A stretch of 64,000 nucleotides of DNA from WLWS01 sp965243105 (GTDB lineage: Bacteria > Pseudomonadota > Gammaproteobacteria > Eutrophobiales > Eutrophobiaceae), in the NCBI GenBank assembly GCA_965243105.1, contig CBDEUC010000003.1, positions 1,116,001-1,180,000 on the forward strand, written 5' to 3'. This document shows positions 49,837-58,094 of the stretch, one piece after another (position 1 is the first letter of the stretch; each line of letters opens with the position of its first letter). A program made the position numbers and the translations under genes. Below the pieces are notes generated by a model, which saw only the letters and a list, made by a program, of their open reading frames with translations, did no database searches and was not told the DNA's origin.

Positions 49837-51869
49837 TGCGTGTTGCAACTGACGTTGGCGGTACCTTTACGGACCTTGTCTATGCTGACGCAGGAGAATT
49901 GCACACTGCAAAAGTCGACACTACACCACCGAATTTTGAAAATGGTGTTATCAACTCCATCGACAAGGCAGGTTTAACGGCCGGGGACATCACCTTCTTC
50001 GCCCACGGTTCTACCGTTATTATCAATGCCATCACCGAGCGAAAAGGCGCCCGTACTGCCCTGCTCACTACCAGGGGATTTCGTGATGTACTTGAAATCG
50101 CTCGCGGCAATCGCCCTGACCTGTTCAACTTCAATTTTCGAAAACCTGAACCTTTCGTCGAGCGCTACTTGCGACTGGAAGTTGACGAACGTGTCACCTA
50201 TCGCGGTGAGGTACAGCGGGAACTGGATCCCGGGACCCTTGAAGAAATCGTAAAGTTCCTGCAGCAGGAAAAAGTCGAGGCCATTGCCATTTGTTTCCTG
50301 CACGCTTATATCAACCCGGTAAATGAAATCGCTGCAGCCAAAGCCATTCAGGAACTCTGGCCCGAGGTTAGCGTACTGGCATCACACCAGGTAAGCCGGG
50401 AGTGGCGTGAATACGAGCGAACCAATACAACGGTTCTTTCTTCCTACGTACACCCGGTGGCAAAAAACTATATCGAGTCTTTGCAGGCGAATTTGATTGA
50501 CAAGGGATTCAGGGAAAAACCCTACCTCATGCAAAGTAACACCGGCATCAGCTCGGTGGATGCGGTTATCAACGACCCTATCTCGATGATCGAATCCGGA
50601 CCAGCAAGCGGCATTTACGCCGCGGCCTGGCTGGGCAATGAAATCGGCATTAATAACCTGCTGGTTCTCGACATTGGTGGAACCACTGCCAAGTGCACGC
50701 TTATCGAAAACGGAAATGTGCGGGTATCAACCGAGTACCACGTGGAAAGATCCAATATTAATCCCGGCTACCCGATTCAGACAGCAGTGTCGGAAATCGT
50801 CGAAATTGGTAACGGTGGCGGCAGCATTGCCTGGGTTGATGAAGGCGGTAAGTTACACGTTGGCCCTCAAAGTGCCGGCGCGATGCCGGGGCCTGCTGCC
50901 TATGGCAGGGGTGGTGACAAGCCCACGACGACTGATGCAAACCTGGTGCTGGGTCGTATTAACCAGCAGAATTTTGTCGGCGGTGAAGTTACACCTGACC
51001 TTGACGCGGTAAACCAGGCCTTTCAGCCGCTTGAAAATGCCCTTGGTATGAGTCGCCTCGAACTGGCCCGTGGTGTTGTTCGTGTTGCAAACGCAAATAT
51101 GTGCAATGCATTACGACTTGTCTCTACCAATAAGGGTTATGACCCGAGGGAATTTTCCCTTATCGCATTTGGTGGCGGTGGTGCCATGCACGCGGTGGCA
51201 CTGGCTGAAGAATTGAATATTCCACGAGTGATAGTACCTGCGCATTCCTCCGTATTTTCGGCGCTTGGCATGTTGCTCACCGACGTACGCCGGGACTATG
51301 TACAAACCATGGTGCTTGGCTTGCACGAAAAGGGCCTGCAGTCTGCGCAACAGGTATTTAACAACATGCAGGAGCAGGCGGACGCGGAGTTTGCCGCCGA
51401 CCAGGGAGAAAGCCCCCTTTTTTCCTGGTTCATGGATATGCGTTATAACGGCCAGGAACACACGGTCAAGATTCACGTCAACCTCGAGCGCCAGTCCCTT
51501 GACGAGATTGCCAGTCACTTTCACCGTGCCCACGAGCAGCGCTACACCTATACCCTGGACACGGGTATCGAGATCGTCAACTTTCACCTGGTGGCGATTG
51601 TTCCCGTTGAAAAACCTGCCCTGGCAAAAAAGGAAGTTAGCGGGAAGAAAGTGCAGGACACCCTGGTAGAAAACAGGGAAGTGGACTTTGATCAACACGG
51701 TGTCCACAACACCAGGATTTATGACGGTCTTGCGATGGAACCCGGCATGGAGATATGCGGGCCGGCCATCATCGAAGAACCTTCGGTCACGCTGGTCGTC
51801 TCTCCCGGGCACAGGGCCGAGATGGATGAATACGGTAATTACCATGTACTCCTGGGCGAGGAAAACTGA
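49836..51869 (+). CDS. hyuA: HyuA-type hydantoinase/oxoprolinase large subunit A (first pair)
   Basis: A 677-residue full-length HyuA. 'RVATDVGGTFTDLVYAD' opens the ATP domain, and 'VSREWREYERTNTTVLSSYV' and 'SIGMI'-like motifs follow ('ISMIESGPASG'). 'VLDIGGTTAKC' and 'EIGNGGGSIAW' are the ATP loops, and 'FGGGGAMHAVALAEELNI' is the C-terminal part. It forms a heteromer with HyuB, encoded directly downstream with no gap. The family uses ATP to open the hydantoin or 5-oxoproline ring or to carboxylate acetone. Which of these applies here is unknown. Confidence 0.9.
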   Translation: MRVATDVGGTFTDLVYADAGELHTAKVDTTPPNFENGVINSIDKAGLTAGDITFFAHGSTVIINAITERKGARTALLTTRGFRDVLEIARGNRPDLFNFNFRKPEPFVERYLRLEVDERVTYRGEVQRELDPGTLEEIVKFLQQEKVEAIAICFLHAYINPVNEIAAAKAIQELWPEVSVLASHQVSREWREYERTNTTVLSSYVHPVAKNYIESLQANLIDKGFREKPYLMQSNTGISSVDAVINDPISMIESGPASGIYAAAWLGNEIGINNLLVLDIGGTTAKCTLIENGNVRVSTEYHVERSNINPGYPIQTAVSEIVEIGNGGGSIAWVDEGGKLHVGPQSAGAMPGPAAYGRGGDKPTTTDANLVLGRINQQNFVGGEVTPDLDAVNQAFQPLENALGMSRLELARGVVRVANANMCNALRLVSTNKGYDPREFSLIAFGGGGAMHAVALAEELNIPRVIVPAHSSVFSALGMLLTDVRRDYVQTMVLGLHEKGLQSAQQVFNNMQEQADAEFAADQGESPLFSWFMDMRYNGQEHTVKIHVNLERQSLDEIASHFHRAHEQRYTYTLDTGIEIVNFHLVAIVPVEKPALAKKEVSGKKVQDTLVENREVDFDQHGVHNTRIYDGLAMEPGMEICGPAIIEEPSVTLVVSPGHRAEMDEYGNYHVLLGEEN

Positions 51870-53543
51870 ATGAAGAACGATTACTTTACCTCGGAAGTGA
51901 TAAAGGACGCCCTCGTTGCCGTTGGCGAGGAGATGTTCAATGCCATGATTCGAACCAGCATGAGTCCGATCATCTATGAGAGTAATGACTTTGCTGTCGG
52001 TGCAACCGACGCGCGGGGGAACCTGCTGGCACAGGGAAACGGCGTCACGGCCTTTCTCGCCATGCTCGACACTGCGGTGGTATCGACCCTGGAAAAGTAC
52101 CCGGGCAAAGAAGACATCAATGAAGGGGATGTCTTCATTACCAACATCCCTTACGAGGGTGGTGGCTCACACCTCTCCGATGTCGTCATTATATGCCCGG
52201 TCTTTTTTGATAACGAACTTGTTGCCTTTACCGTGAACAAGGCGCACTGGACCGAGGTTGGCGGTGCCGAGCCCGGTTCTGTGTCCACCCGTTCAACGGA
52301 GATCTACCAGGAAGGCCTGCAGTTTAACTTCCTCAAGCTCTATGACAGGGGCAGGATGAACACCGTGCTCGAGGAAATTATTCGAAGCAATGTTCGCCTG
52401 CCCGATAGCACCATGGGTGACATGCATGCCGGTGTCGCCGCGGCAAGGGTTGGTGCCAACCGCATTATCCAGCTGTTTGAGAAATACGGCAGTGACGCCG
52501 TCCTCGAATCCATGGAAGCTTTGCTTGATTACGGCGAACGAATGACCCTGGCCGAGCTGAAAAAGCTTCCCAAGGGAGAGTTCAGTGCCGAGGACATTGT
52601 TGAGGATGACGGGCTTGGTAACGGTCCATTCAGGATTTGCTCAAAGGTGACCATCAGCGATGAAAAAATCGTGGTCGACTATACCGGTACTTCACCACAA
52701 ACACCCGGGCCCTTTAACTGTTCCTTTACCGGCCTGGTGACCGGGACGAGGTGTATTTTCAAGGCCATTACCAACCCCGAGATCCCCGCCAACGGCGGTT
52801 GTTTTCGAGTCCTTGAAGTCATCTGCCCCGAGGGTACCTTGCTCAGTGCAAAAGCACCTGCACCGGTGTCCATCTACTACGAAGGACTGATTGCCGCCAT
52901 TGATACCACCTGGAAGGCGCTGGCCCCCGCGGTGCCTGACCGCTTACCGGCCGGGCACCAGCGAAGTGTCGGCGCGACATTTGTTGCCGGTATCCACCCG
53001 CACACGGAGCAGTTTTTTGTTATGGGTGAACCCCTCGTGGGTGGCTGGGGAGCCTCGCTTGGAATGGATGGCGACAATGGCCAGTTCTGCGTGGGTAATG
53101 GTGAAACTTACAACATACCTATCGAACTTTTTGAATCACGTTATGGATTGCAGGTTGATCAATATGCCTTTCACAACGAGGACGGCGGCGCCGGCGAATA
53201 CCGCGGCGGAAAGGGAGTGGTTCTGGATTACCGCGTGACGTCGAACGAGGCATTTTTTACCTATGCGGCAACACGGACCGAATCAAGACCCTGGCCCCTT
53301 GATGGTGGTAACGAGGGTTCAAATAACTATGCACAGATCCTGCGCGAGGACGGCAGTATCGAGCGTCATCACATGTGTACCACCATACCCGTAAAGAAAG
53401 ATGAAGTTATTCGTATTTTTACCGCGACGGGTGGTGGCGTCGGTGATCCGAAACTCAGGGACCGCAGTAAAATCGAGTCGGACATTCGAAACGGGTATAT
53501 TACCGAGGAGCAGGCCAGGCAGGATTATGATTTCCAGGAATGA
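51870..53543 (+). CDS. hyuB: HyuB-type hydantoinase/oxoprolinase subunit B (first pair)
   Basis: A 557-residue HyuB subunit. 'MFNAMIRTSMSPIIYESNDF' at the N terminus, 'FITNIPYEGGGSHLSDVVII', 'HWTEVGGAEPGSVS' and 'GEYRGGKGVVLDYRV' are family blocks, and the end has 'GGGVGDPKLRDRSKIE'. With the adjacent HyuA it should make an ATP-dependent ring-opening enzyme. It starts immediately after the HyuA stop and overlaps the next gene's start by 4 bases. Confidence 0.92.
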   Translation: MKNDYFTSEVIKDALVAVGEEMFNAMIRTSMSPIIYESNDFAVGATDARGNLLAQGNGVTAFLAMLDTAVVSTLEKYPGKEDINEGDVFITNIPYEGGGSHLSDVVIICPVFFDNELVAFTVNKAHWTEVGGAEPGSVSTRSTEIYQEGLQFNFLKLYDRGRMNTVLEEIIRSNVRLPDSTMGDMHAGVAAARVGANRIIQLFEKYGSDAVLESMEALLDYGERMTLAELKKLPKGEFSAEDIVEDDGLGNGPFRICSKVTISDEKIVVDYTGTSPQTPGPFNCSFTGLVTGTRCIFKAITNPEIPANGGCFRVLEVICPEGTLLSAKAPAPVSIYYEGLIAAIDTTWKALAPAVPDRLPAGHQRSVGATFVAGIHPHTEQFFVMGEPLVGGWGASLGMDGDNGQFCVGNGETYNIPIELFESRYGLQVDQYAFHNEDGGAGEYRGGKGVVLDYRVTSNEAFFTYAATRTESRPWPLDGGNEGSNNYAQILREDGSIERHHMCTTIPVKKDEVIRIFTATGGGVGDPKLRDRSKIESDIRNGYITEEQARQDYDFQE

Positions 53544-55558
53544 TGCTTAAACACCTTAAACATGCTTATATCCTGACCTGCCTGCCAGCTTTCTTCCCTT
53601 TTGCTTACGTCTATGCCAGAGACTACGAAGAGATAAACACCGAAGACGCCAGCCACTACCTGCCGGGCAAGGCTGATTCCAGTAAACCCTATGTCCTGTT
53701 GCCGAGGGTGGAAAGCGACGGGTTTATTAACCAGTACCGTATACAAAGCGAGCCAGGCGACGAACTCATCGCAGCCGGGACTGATCTTGCCGGGGAGCGC
53801 TTGCATGAACTGGAAATCATCCAGGCACTGTCGGAAATAAAGCAAACCGATGCATTTATGCAGGGACTGAACGCGTCTGTCGATATGACGCTGAAAGCCA
53901 GCGAACAGGTGCTTGAGGATCCCGGCGAAGCAATGAAAAACCTTGAAAAGGGCTTCTCTCGCTTCGTCGATAATGTCGGCGCGACAGTGTCTGACCTGGC
54001 AAAAAGAAGCGGCCCGGGCGGTGGAGATGGTGAAAACCCGGAGACAGGACTGGTCAAGGAATTTCTCGGAGTAAACAGCGCCAGGCGCAGGCTGGCAGTG
54101 GACTTCAAGGTTGATCCCTATAGCTCAAACCAGGTGCTGCAAAAGAGCCTGGAAGATGTCGCAATGGCCATTATTGCCGGCGGTGCATCCCTTGATCTTG
54201 CCCTGCAATCAGCACCGGGAGCTGCCAGTGCGATTCGCAAGACTGCAGCCATCATGGAAGATGGCAGCCAACACTACCTGCACTTTTCACCGAAAATCCT
54301 CAGGTTCAAGATCAATGAACATCTTGCAGGAGCGGAATTCTCCAGCGAAAAACTGGATGAAGTGCTGGATAACACCGCCTGTACCTGGCGTCATGCAGCC
54401 ACCGTCGCTGGAGCACTGGTGAGAATAAACCTGCCAGCTGTCAACGAGCAGGTGTTTTCCTGGGCGCTTGCTGCTGAAAACGAAGCAGAATGTCGACGCA
54501 GAATGCACATGATGGAACTTGCCTGGGACTACAGGCGCAGGAACAAGATTACTGACCTGTGGGTGAATAACGATCAGCTTTACTGGCACGACTCTCTTGA
54601 TAGCGAAGGAATTGCACTGGTAGCAGACCACCTGTTCTGGACCCCTGAACTTGAAAAGCTAATTGAGCAGCTGGACACTATCTACAAGGTCGTGTGGCTT
54701 AGTGGTGAGGTCAGCGACAGGGTGTCATCGGAAATGACTAACAGGGGAATCAAGCTTTCCCCGAGACGCTTTAAGCGCCTCAAGGGCAGGGAAAATATTG
54801 GTAACAGTATTCTTGCCGGTAGCGAATTGCCGGAACTCGAGCCATTGCCAGGTAACGATGCTTCTGCAAGCGCAACAACACCCGCTGTTGGTGAATCTTC
54901 AAGTGAAGAGCGCAAAGAAACAGCAATAATTGAACAGGAGATGGAGCCCGTTGTCGCGCCAGCCCCTGTTGCCGAGGTAGAGGAGATTGATAATGCGAAT
55001 GCCGGGATAAATGACGATGAGCCCGTGGATACGCCGAATACCTCGCCCGCGGAAGAAGCTGCTACCGAGGCCCCGCCGAATATTACAACCGCTATGGACC
55101 AGGAAGAGGTGAATACTCCTGCTCCATCCAGCGAAGAAATAATCGCAGTTGACGAGGCACCCGTGGAAAAAGTCAGCCCTCCTCTTGAGGAAGAAGAATT
55201 GACTGAAGTCGTTTCCGAAGAAAAGGGGAAGGTGGTCGAAAAAGTAATGGAACCTGTTGCCGCGGTGGAGAAAGCCGCAGCTGTTCCCGCAAGGAAAACA
55301 ACGAGACCTGGCTGCTGGCAGCATGCAAACCTCGGCAACTTTCTTTTTTCACAAAAAGGCAGGGACGTGGAACTCACCCATGAAACCCCCGATAAAAGCA
55401 AGATTCGAAAATTCACCCTGAAAGACGAGGGAAATCGACTCCTCTGGTCAACCAACAATGTCGTCCATGCATTTGTACGAGACCTTGAAGGTATGAGGTT
55501 ATTTATTAATGTAAAAAAAGGTGACAACGAAGTGAAGCTGGAAAGGTGCACAGAGTAG
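53540..55558 (+). CDS. Large exported protein of unknown function
   Basis: A 672-residue protein that I do not recognise. A signal peptide is likely (about 1-27, 'YILTCLPAFFPFAYVYA'). The next ~400 residues are helical and charged with several aromatic/charged repeats ('RNKITDLWVNNDQLYWHD'). Residues about 435-590 form a low-complexity Glu/Pro/Ala/Val-rich linker, strongly acidic. The last ~80 residues form a compact domain with two cysteines ('RPGCWQHANLGNFLFSQ' and 'ERCTE' at the end). The start overlaps the HyuB stop, so it is translated with the hydantoinase genes. It could act in the periplasm or envelope in delivering substrate. No function is claimed. Confidence 0.75.
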   Translation: MMLKHLKHAYILTCLPAFFPFAYVYARDYEEINTEDASHYLPGKADSSKPYVLLPRVESDGFINQYRIQSEPGDELIAAGTDLAGERLHELEIIQALSEIKQTDAFMQGLNASVDMTLKASEQVLEDPGEAMKNLEKGFSRFVDNVGATVSDLAKRSGPGGGDGENPETGLVKEFLGVNSARRRLAVDFKVDPYSSNQVLQKSLEDVAMAIIAGGASLDLALQSAPGAASAIRKTAAIMEDGSQHYLHFSPKILRFKINEHLAGAEFSSEKLDEVLDNTACTWRHAATVAGALVRINLPAVNEQVFSWALAAENEAECRRRMHMMELAWDYRRRNKITDLWVNNDQLYWHDSLDSEGIALVADHLFWTPELEKLIEQLDTIYKVVWLSGEVSDRVSSEMTNRGIKLSPRRFKRLKGRENIGNSILAGSELPELEPLPGNDASASATTPAVGESSSEERKETAIIEQEMEPVVAPAPVAEVEEIDNANAGINDDEPVDTPNTSPAEEAATEAPPNITTAMDQEEVNTPAPSSEEIIAVDEAPVEKVSPPLEEEELTEVVSEEKGKVVEKVMEPVAAVEKAAAVPARKTTRPGCWQHANLGNFLFSQKGRDVELTHETPDKSKIRKFTLKDEGNRLLWSTNNVVHAFVRDLEGMRLFINVKKGDNEVKLERCTE

Positions 55559-55622
55559 TACGGGTGCTTTAATATCATCGGCTCGCTCATAACAAGTTAA
55601 ATCACGGTAAGCGAAAATAACC

Positions 55623-57662
55623 ATGGCTAAAAGAATCGGCATCGACATAGGCGGAACATTCACTGACTTTCTTTTTTATGACGATGAAAGTCACAGCTAT
55701 ATAGTTGAAAAAGTACCTACAGTACCCGGTAACCCTGAGCAGGGCTGTCTCAACGCAATCCAAACCGCGCTTGATGACGAACAGCTGCGGCTGACAGAGT
55801 ACTTCCTGCACGGTACAACCGTGGGTATCAATGCACTGCTTGAACGTCGCGGTGCGAAGGTTGGCTTGCTGGCAACTTCCGGTTTCCGCGATATTCTTGA
55901 AATTCGCCGGGGCGACCGCGCCGAGATGTATAACCTGATCTGGACGCCGCCCCCTCCGCTGGTGCCACGACACCTTAGACTCCCCGTTGAAGAACGCATG
56001 ATGGCTGACGGTAGCGTTCGCACACCCTTGAATGAAGCGGATATCAGCAAGGCTCTTGAAGTATTTGAACAGGAAGGTGTCAACGCCATTGCCGTGATGT
56101 ACATGAATTCCTACATCAATCCCGAGCATGAACTGAGGACGGCGGAGCTTATTCACCAGGCTGGCTTTGATGGTGCCGTATCTCTGTCTCACCAGGTGTC
56201 CGGCGAATTTCGCGAATATGAACGCACGACAACCACGGTTGTCGACGCCTTTGTGCGTAAACGCATGCGTAACTACATGTCACAGCTTGAAAGCGACCTT
56301 GAAGCCCGGGGCTTTAAAGGACAGTGCCTGATTACCCGTTCCGGTAGTGGTTGCATGACATTCGCCGAGGCAGAAGCACGGCCCTTTGAAACCATCATGT
56401 CCGGGCCGGTAGCCGGCGCCGAGGGAGCTGGTGAGTTGGCCCGCGCTCTGCAACTTGGCGACCTGATTACCGCCGATGTTGGCGGTACGAGTTTTGATAC
56501 CTGTCTTATCACCAACGGCAGGCCTCAGCTTCTTTACCAGGGCATGGTTGAAGGACTGCCGCTGCAAACACCCTGGGTGGACGTGCGCTCCATCGGTGCC
56601 GGGGGTGGCTCCATCGCCCATGTTGATGCCGGTGGATTACTTCGAGTCGGACCACAAAGTGCCGGGGCGGAACCCGGCCCGGCCTGCTACTGCCGCGGTG
56701 GCGAAGACGCAACCGTAACAGACGCGGCTTTCTACCTCGGCATGCTCGGTGAAGGTCACCTCGCATCTGGGGTGGACCTGGACAGGCAACTGGCCGAAAA
56801 AGCGATTGCCAGGGTCGCTGACCAGCTGCAGATGAATGTTGAGGAATGTGCACGGGGCATAGTGCGAATAGCCTGCGCCGCGATGTCCGAAGCCATTCGC
56901 GAAATCACCATTGAACAGGGTAACGATCCGCGGGGCATGGGCCTGCTCGCTTTTGGCGGCGCGGGTCCACTGCTGGCGTCCCTCATGGCAGAAGAACTTG
57001 GTATCTCGAACATCATCGTGCCACCCTATGCCGGTAATTTTTCTGCCTGGGGTCTGCTCGGTGCTGATCTTATCCGCGCATCGGCACGCAGTAACATCCT
57101 TCCCGTGACCGATGAGAATGTCACCAGCACCAATACCGCGCTTGCCGGGCTTTTTACTGAGCTGGAATCACGTGACAGTAATCACGATAGCGATAGCTGG
57201 ACCAAGGAGGTAGCCATCGACATGCGTTACCGTGGCCAGGAGCATTCCACTACCATAAATCCACCAACCGCCGATGGACAAATTACAGCCAGCGCTGATG
57301 ACCTGACGCGACTGTTCGTGGAGAGCTACGCAGATCAGTTTGGTGGGACACTGGAAACCACGGCAGAGATTGTTTCAGTTCGCGCGACCCTGAGACAGGC
57401 ACTGCCAGCACGCAAGTATACTCGGGCCGACTATACTGGAAGTGGTGAGCCTGGCGAAAGAAGTGTCAGCGCTTACTCATTTAACGAAGGCGAATGGAAG
57501 GATTTCAGGCTATACGAGCGGACTGGCCTTGAAAACGACGTGACATACAAGGGCCCTGCCATTGTTACAGAGCAGACCACGACAACCTATATTGATAGCA
57601 ATGATACATTCAGTAGCCTTGAAAATGGCTGCCTGGTAATCAATCACGGTGGAGAAAACTGA
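55623..57662 (+). CDS. hyuA: HyuA-type hydantoinase/oxoprolinase subunit A (second pair)
   Basis: A 679-residue HyuA, the second full-length copy. 'KRIGIDIGGTFTDFLFYDD' and 'ITADVGGTSFDTCLITNGRP' are the ATP loops, 'SIGAGGGSIAHVDAGGLLRV' the third, and 'FGGAGPLLASLMAEELGI' the C-terminal block. By eye it differs substantially from the 49836 copy, so the two pairs are probably old paralogues with different substrates. It shares one base with the next (SnoaL) gene, and its HyuB partner is further downstream. Confidence 0.9.
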   Translation: MAKRIGIDIGGTFTDFLFYDDESHSYIVEKVPTVPGNPEQGCLNAIQTALDDEQLRLTEYFLHGTTVGINALLERRGAKVGLLATSGFRDILEIRRGDRAEMYNLIWTPPPPLVPRHLRLPVEERMMADGSVRTPLNEADISKALEVFEQEGVNAIAVMYMNSYINPEHELRTAELIHQAGFDGAVSLSHQVSGEFREYERTTTTVVDAFVRKRMRNYMSQLESDLEARGFKGQCLITRSGSGCMTFAEAEARPFETIMSGPVAGAEGAGELARALQLGDLITADVGGTSFDTCLITNGRPQLLYQGMVEGLPLQTPWVDVRSIGAGGGSIAHVDAGGLLRVGPQSAGAEPGPACYCRGGEDATVTDAAFYLGMLGEGHLASGVDLDRQLAEKAIARVADQLQMNVEECARGIVRIACAAMSEAIREITIEQGNDPRGMGLLAFGGAGPLLASLMAEELGISNIIVPPYAGNFSAWGLLGADLIRASARSNILPVTDENVTSTNTALAGLFTELESRDSNHDSDSWTKEVAIDMRYRGQEHSTTINPPTADGQITASADDLTRLFVESYADQFGGTLETTAEIVSVRATLRQALPARKYTRADYTGSGEPGERSVSAYSFNEGEWKDFRLYERTGLENDVTYKGPAIVTEQTTTTYIDSNDTFSSLENGCLVINHGGEN

Positions 57663-58084
57663 TGGACGACGAAGCTGCCATACGTAAACGTCTCGAAGAT
57701 ATTTTCCCGGCCTGGAGCCCGGGGGTTAATGAATTCAGTATTGATGACATCGCTGACTACTATGTACAAAGCGAAGATATGTTTGCCTTTGATACCCTGA
57801 TGCCAACAACCTCGGTGATGGACGGTTGGCAGTCTTTTGCTGATAACTGGACCGGTGCACTGGGCTCCCTGGATAACTTCAGGTGTCACATGGCTGAGCT
57901 CATCAATGTCCACGTAAAGGGCGATATAGCCTGGTCGGCATTGATTCTTAACGTGTCGGCTGAAAGCAGGGATACAGGTGAAAAGATTGATGGTTCACAG
58001 CAGGTAAGCCTGGTCTGGATAAAAGAAACAGACGGCGTTTGGCGTATTATTCATGAACATCTCTCCGGACCGGTGAGAAGGTAG
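57662..58084 (+). CDS. SnoaL/NTF2-like protein between HyuA and HyuB
   Basis: A 140-residue cytoplasmic NTF2-fold protein (DUF4440/SnoaL-like). The pattern is a helix, 'DIADYYVQSEDMFAFDTLMP', 'GWQSFADNWTGALGSL', then strands ending 'VWRIIHEHLSGPVRR'. The start overlaps the HyuA stop by one base, and HyuB begins 10 bases after its end. It therefore lies inside a normally contiguous hyuA-hyuB pair, and may be a substrate-binding or isomerase partner of the enzyme. Not seen in the first pair. Confidence 0.82.
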   Translation: MDDEAAIRKRLEDIFPAWSPGVNEFSIDDIADYYVQSEDMFAFDTLMPTTSVMDGWQSFADNWTGALGSLDNFRCHMAELINVHVKGDIAWSALILNVSAESRDTGEKIDGSQQVSLVWIKETDGVWRIIHEHLSGPVRR

Positions 58085-58094
58085 GAAAAAGACT

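Noticed and set aside
54682..55590. A 302-residue minus-strand ORF rich in Ser/Thr
   Set aside because: It is the antisense shadow of the Glu/Pro/Ala-rich linker of the exported protein on the plus strand. Its composition is what the reverse of GAA/GAG/GCC-rich DNA gives, and no ribosome binding site precedes it.
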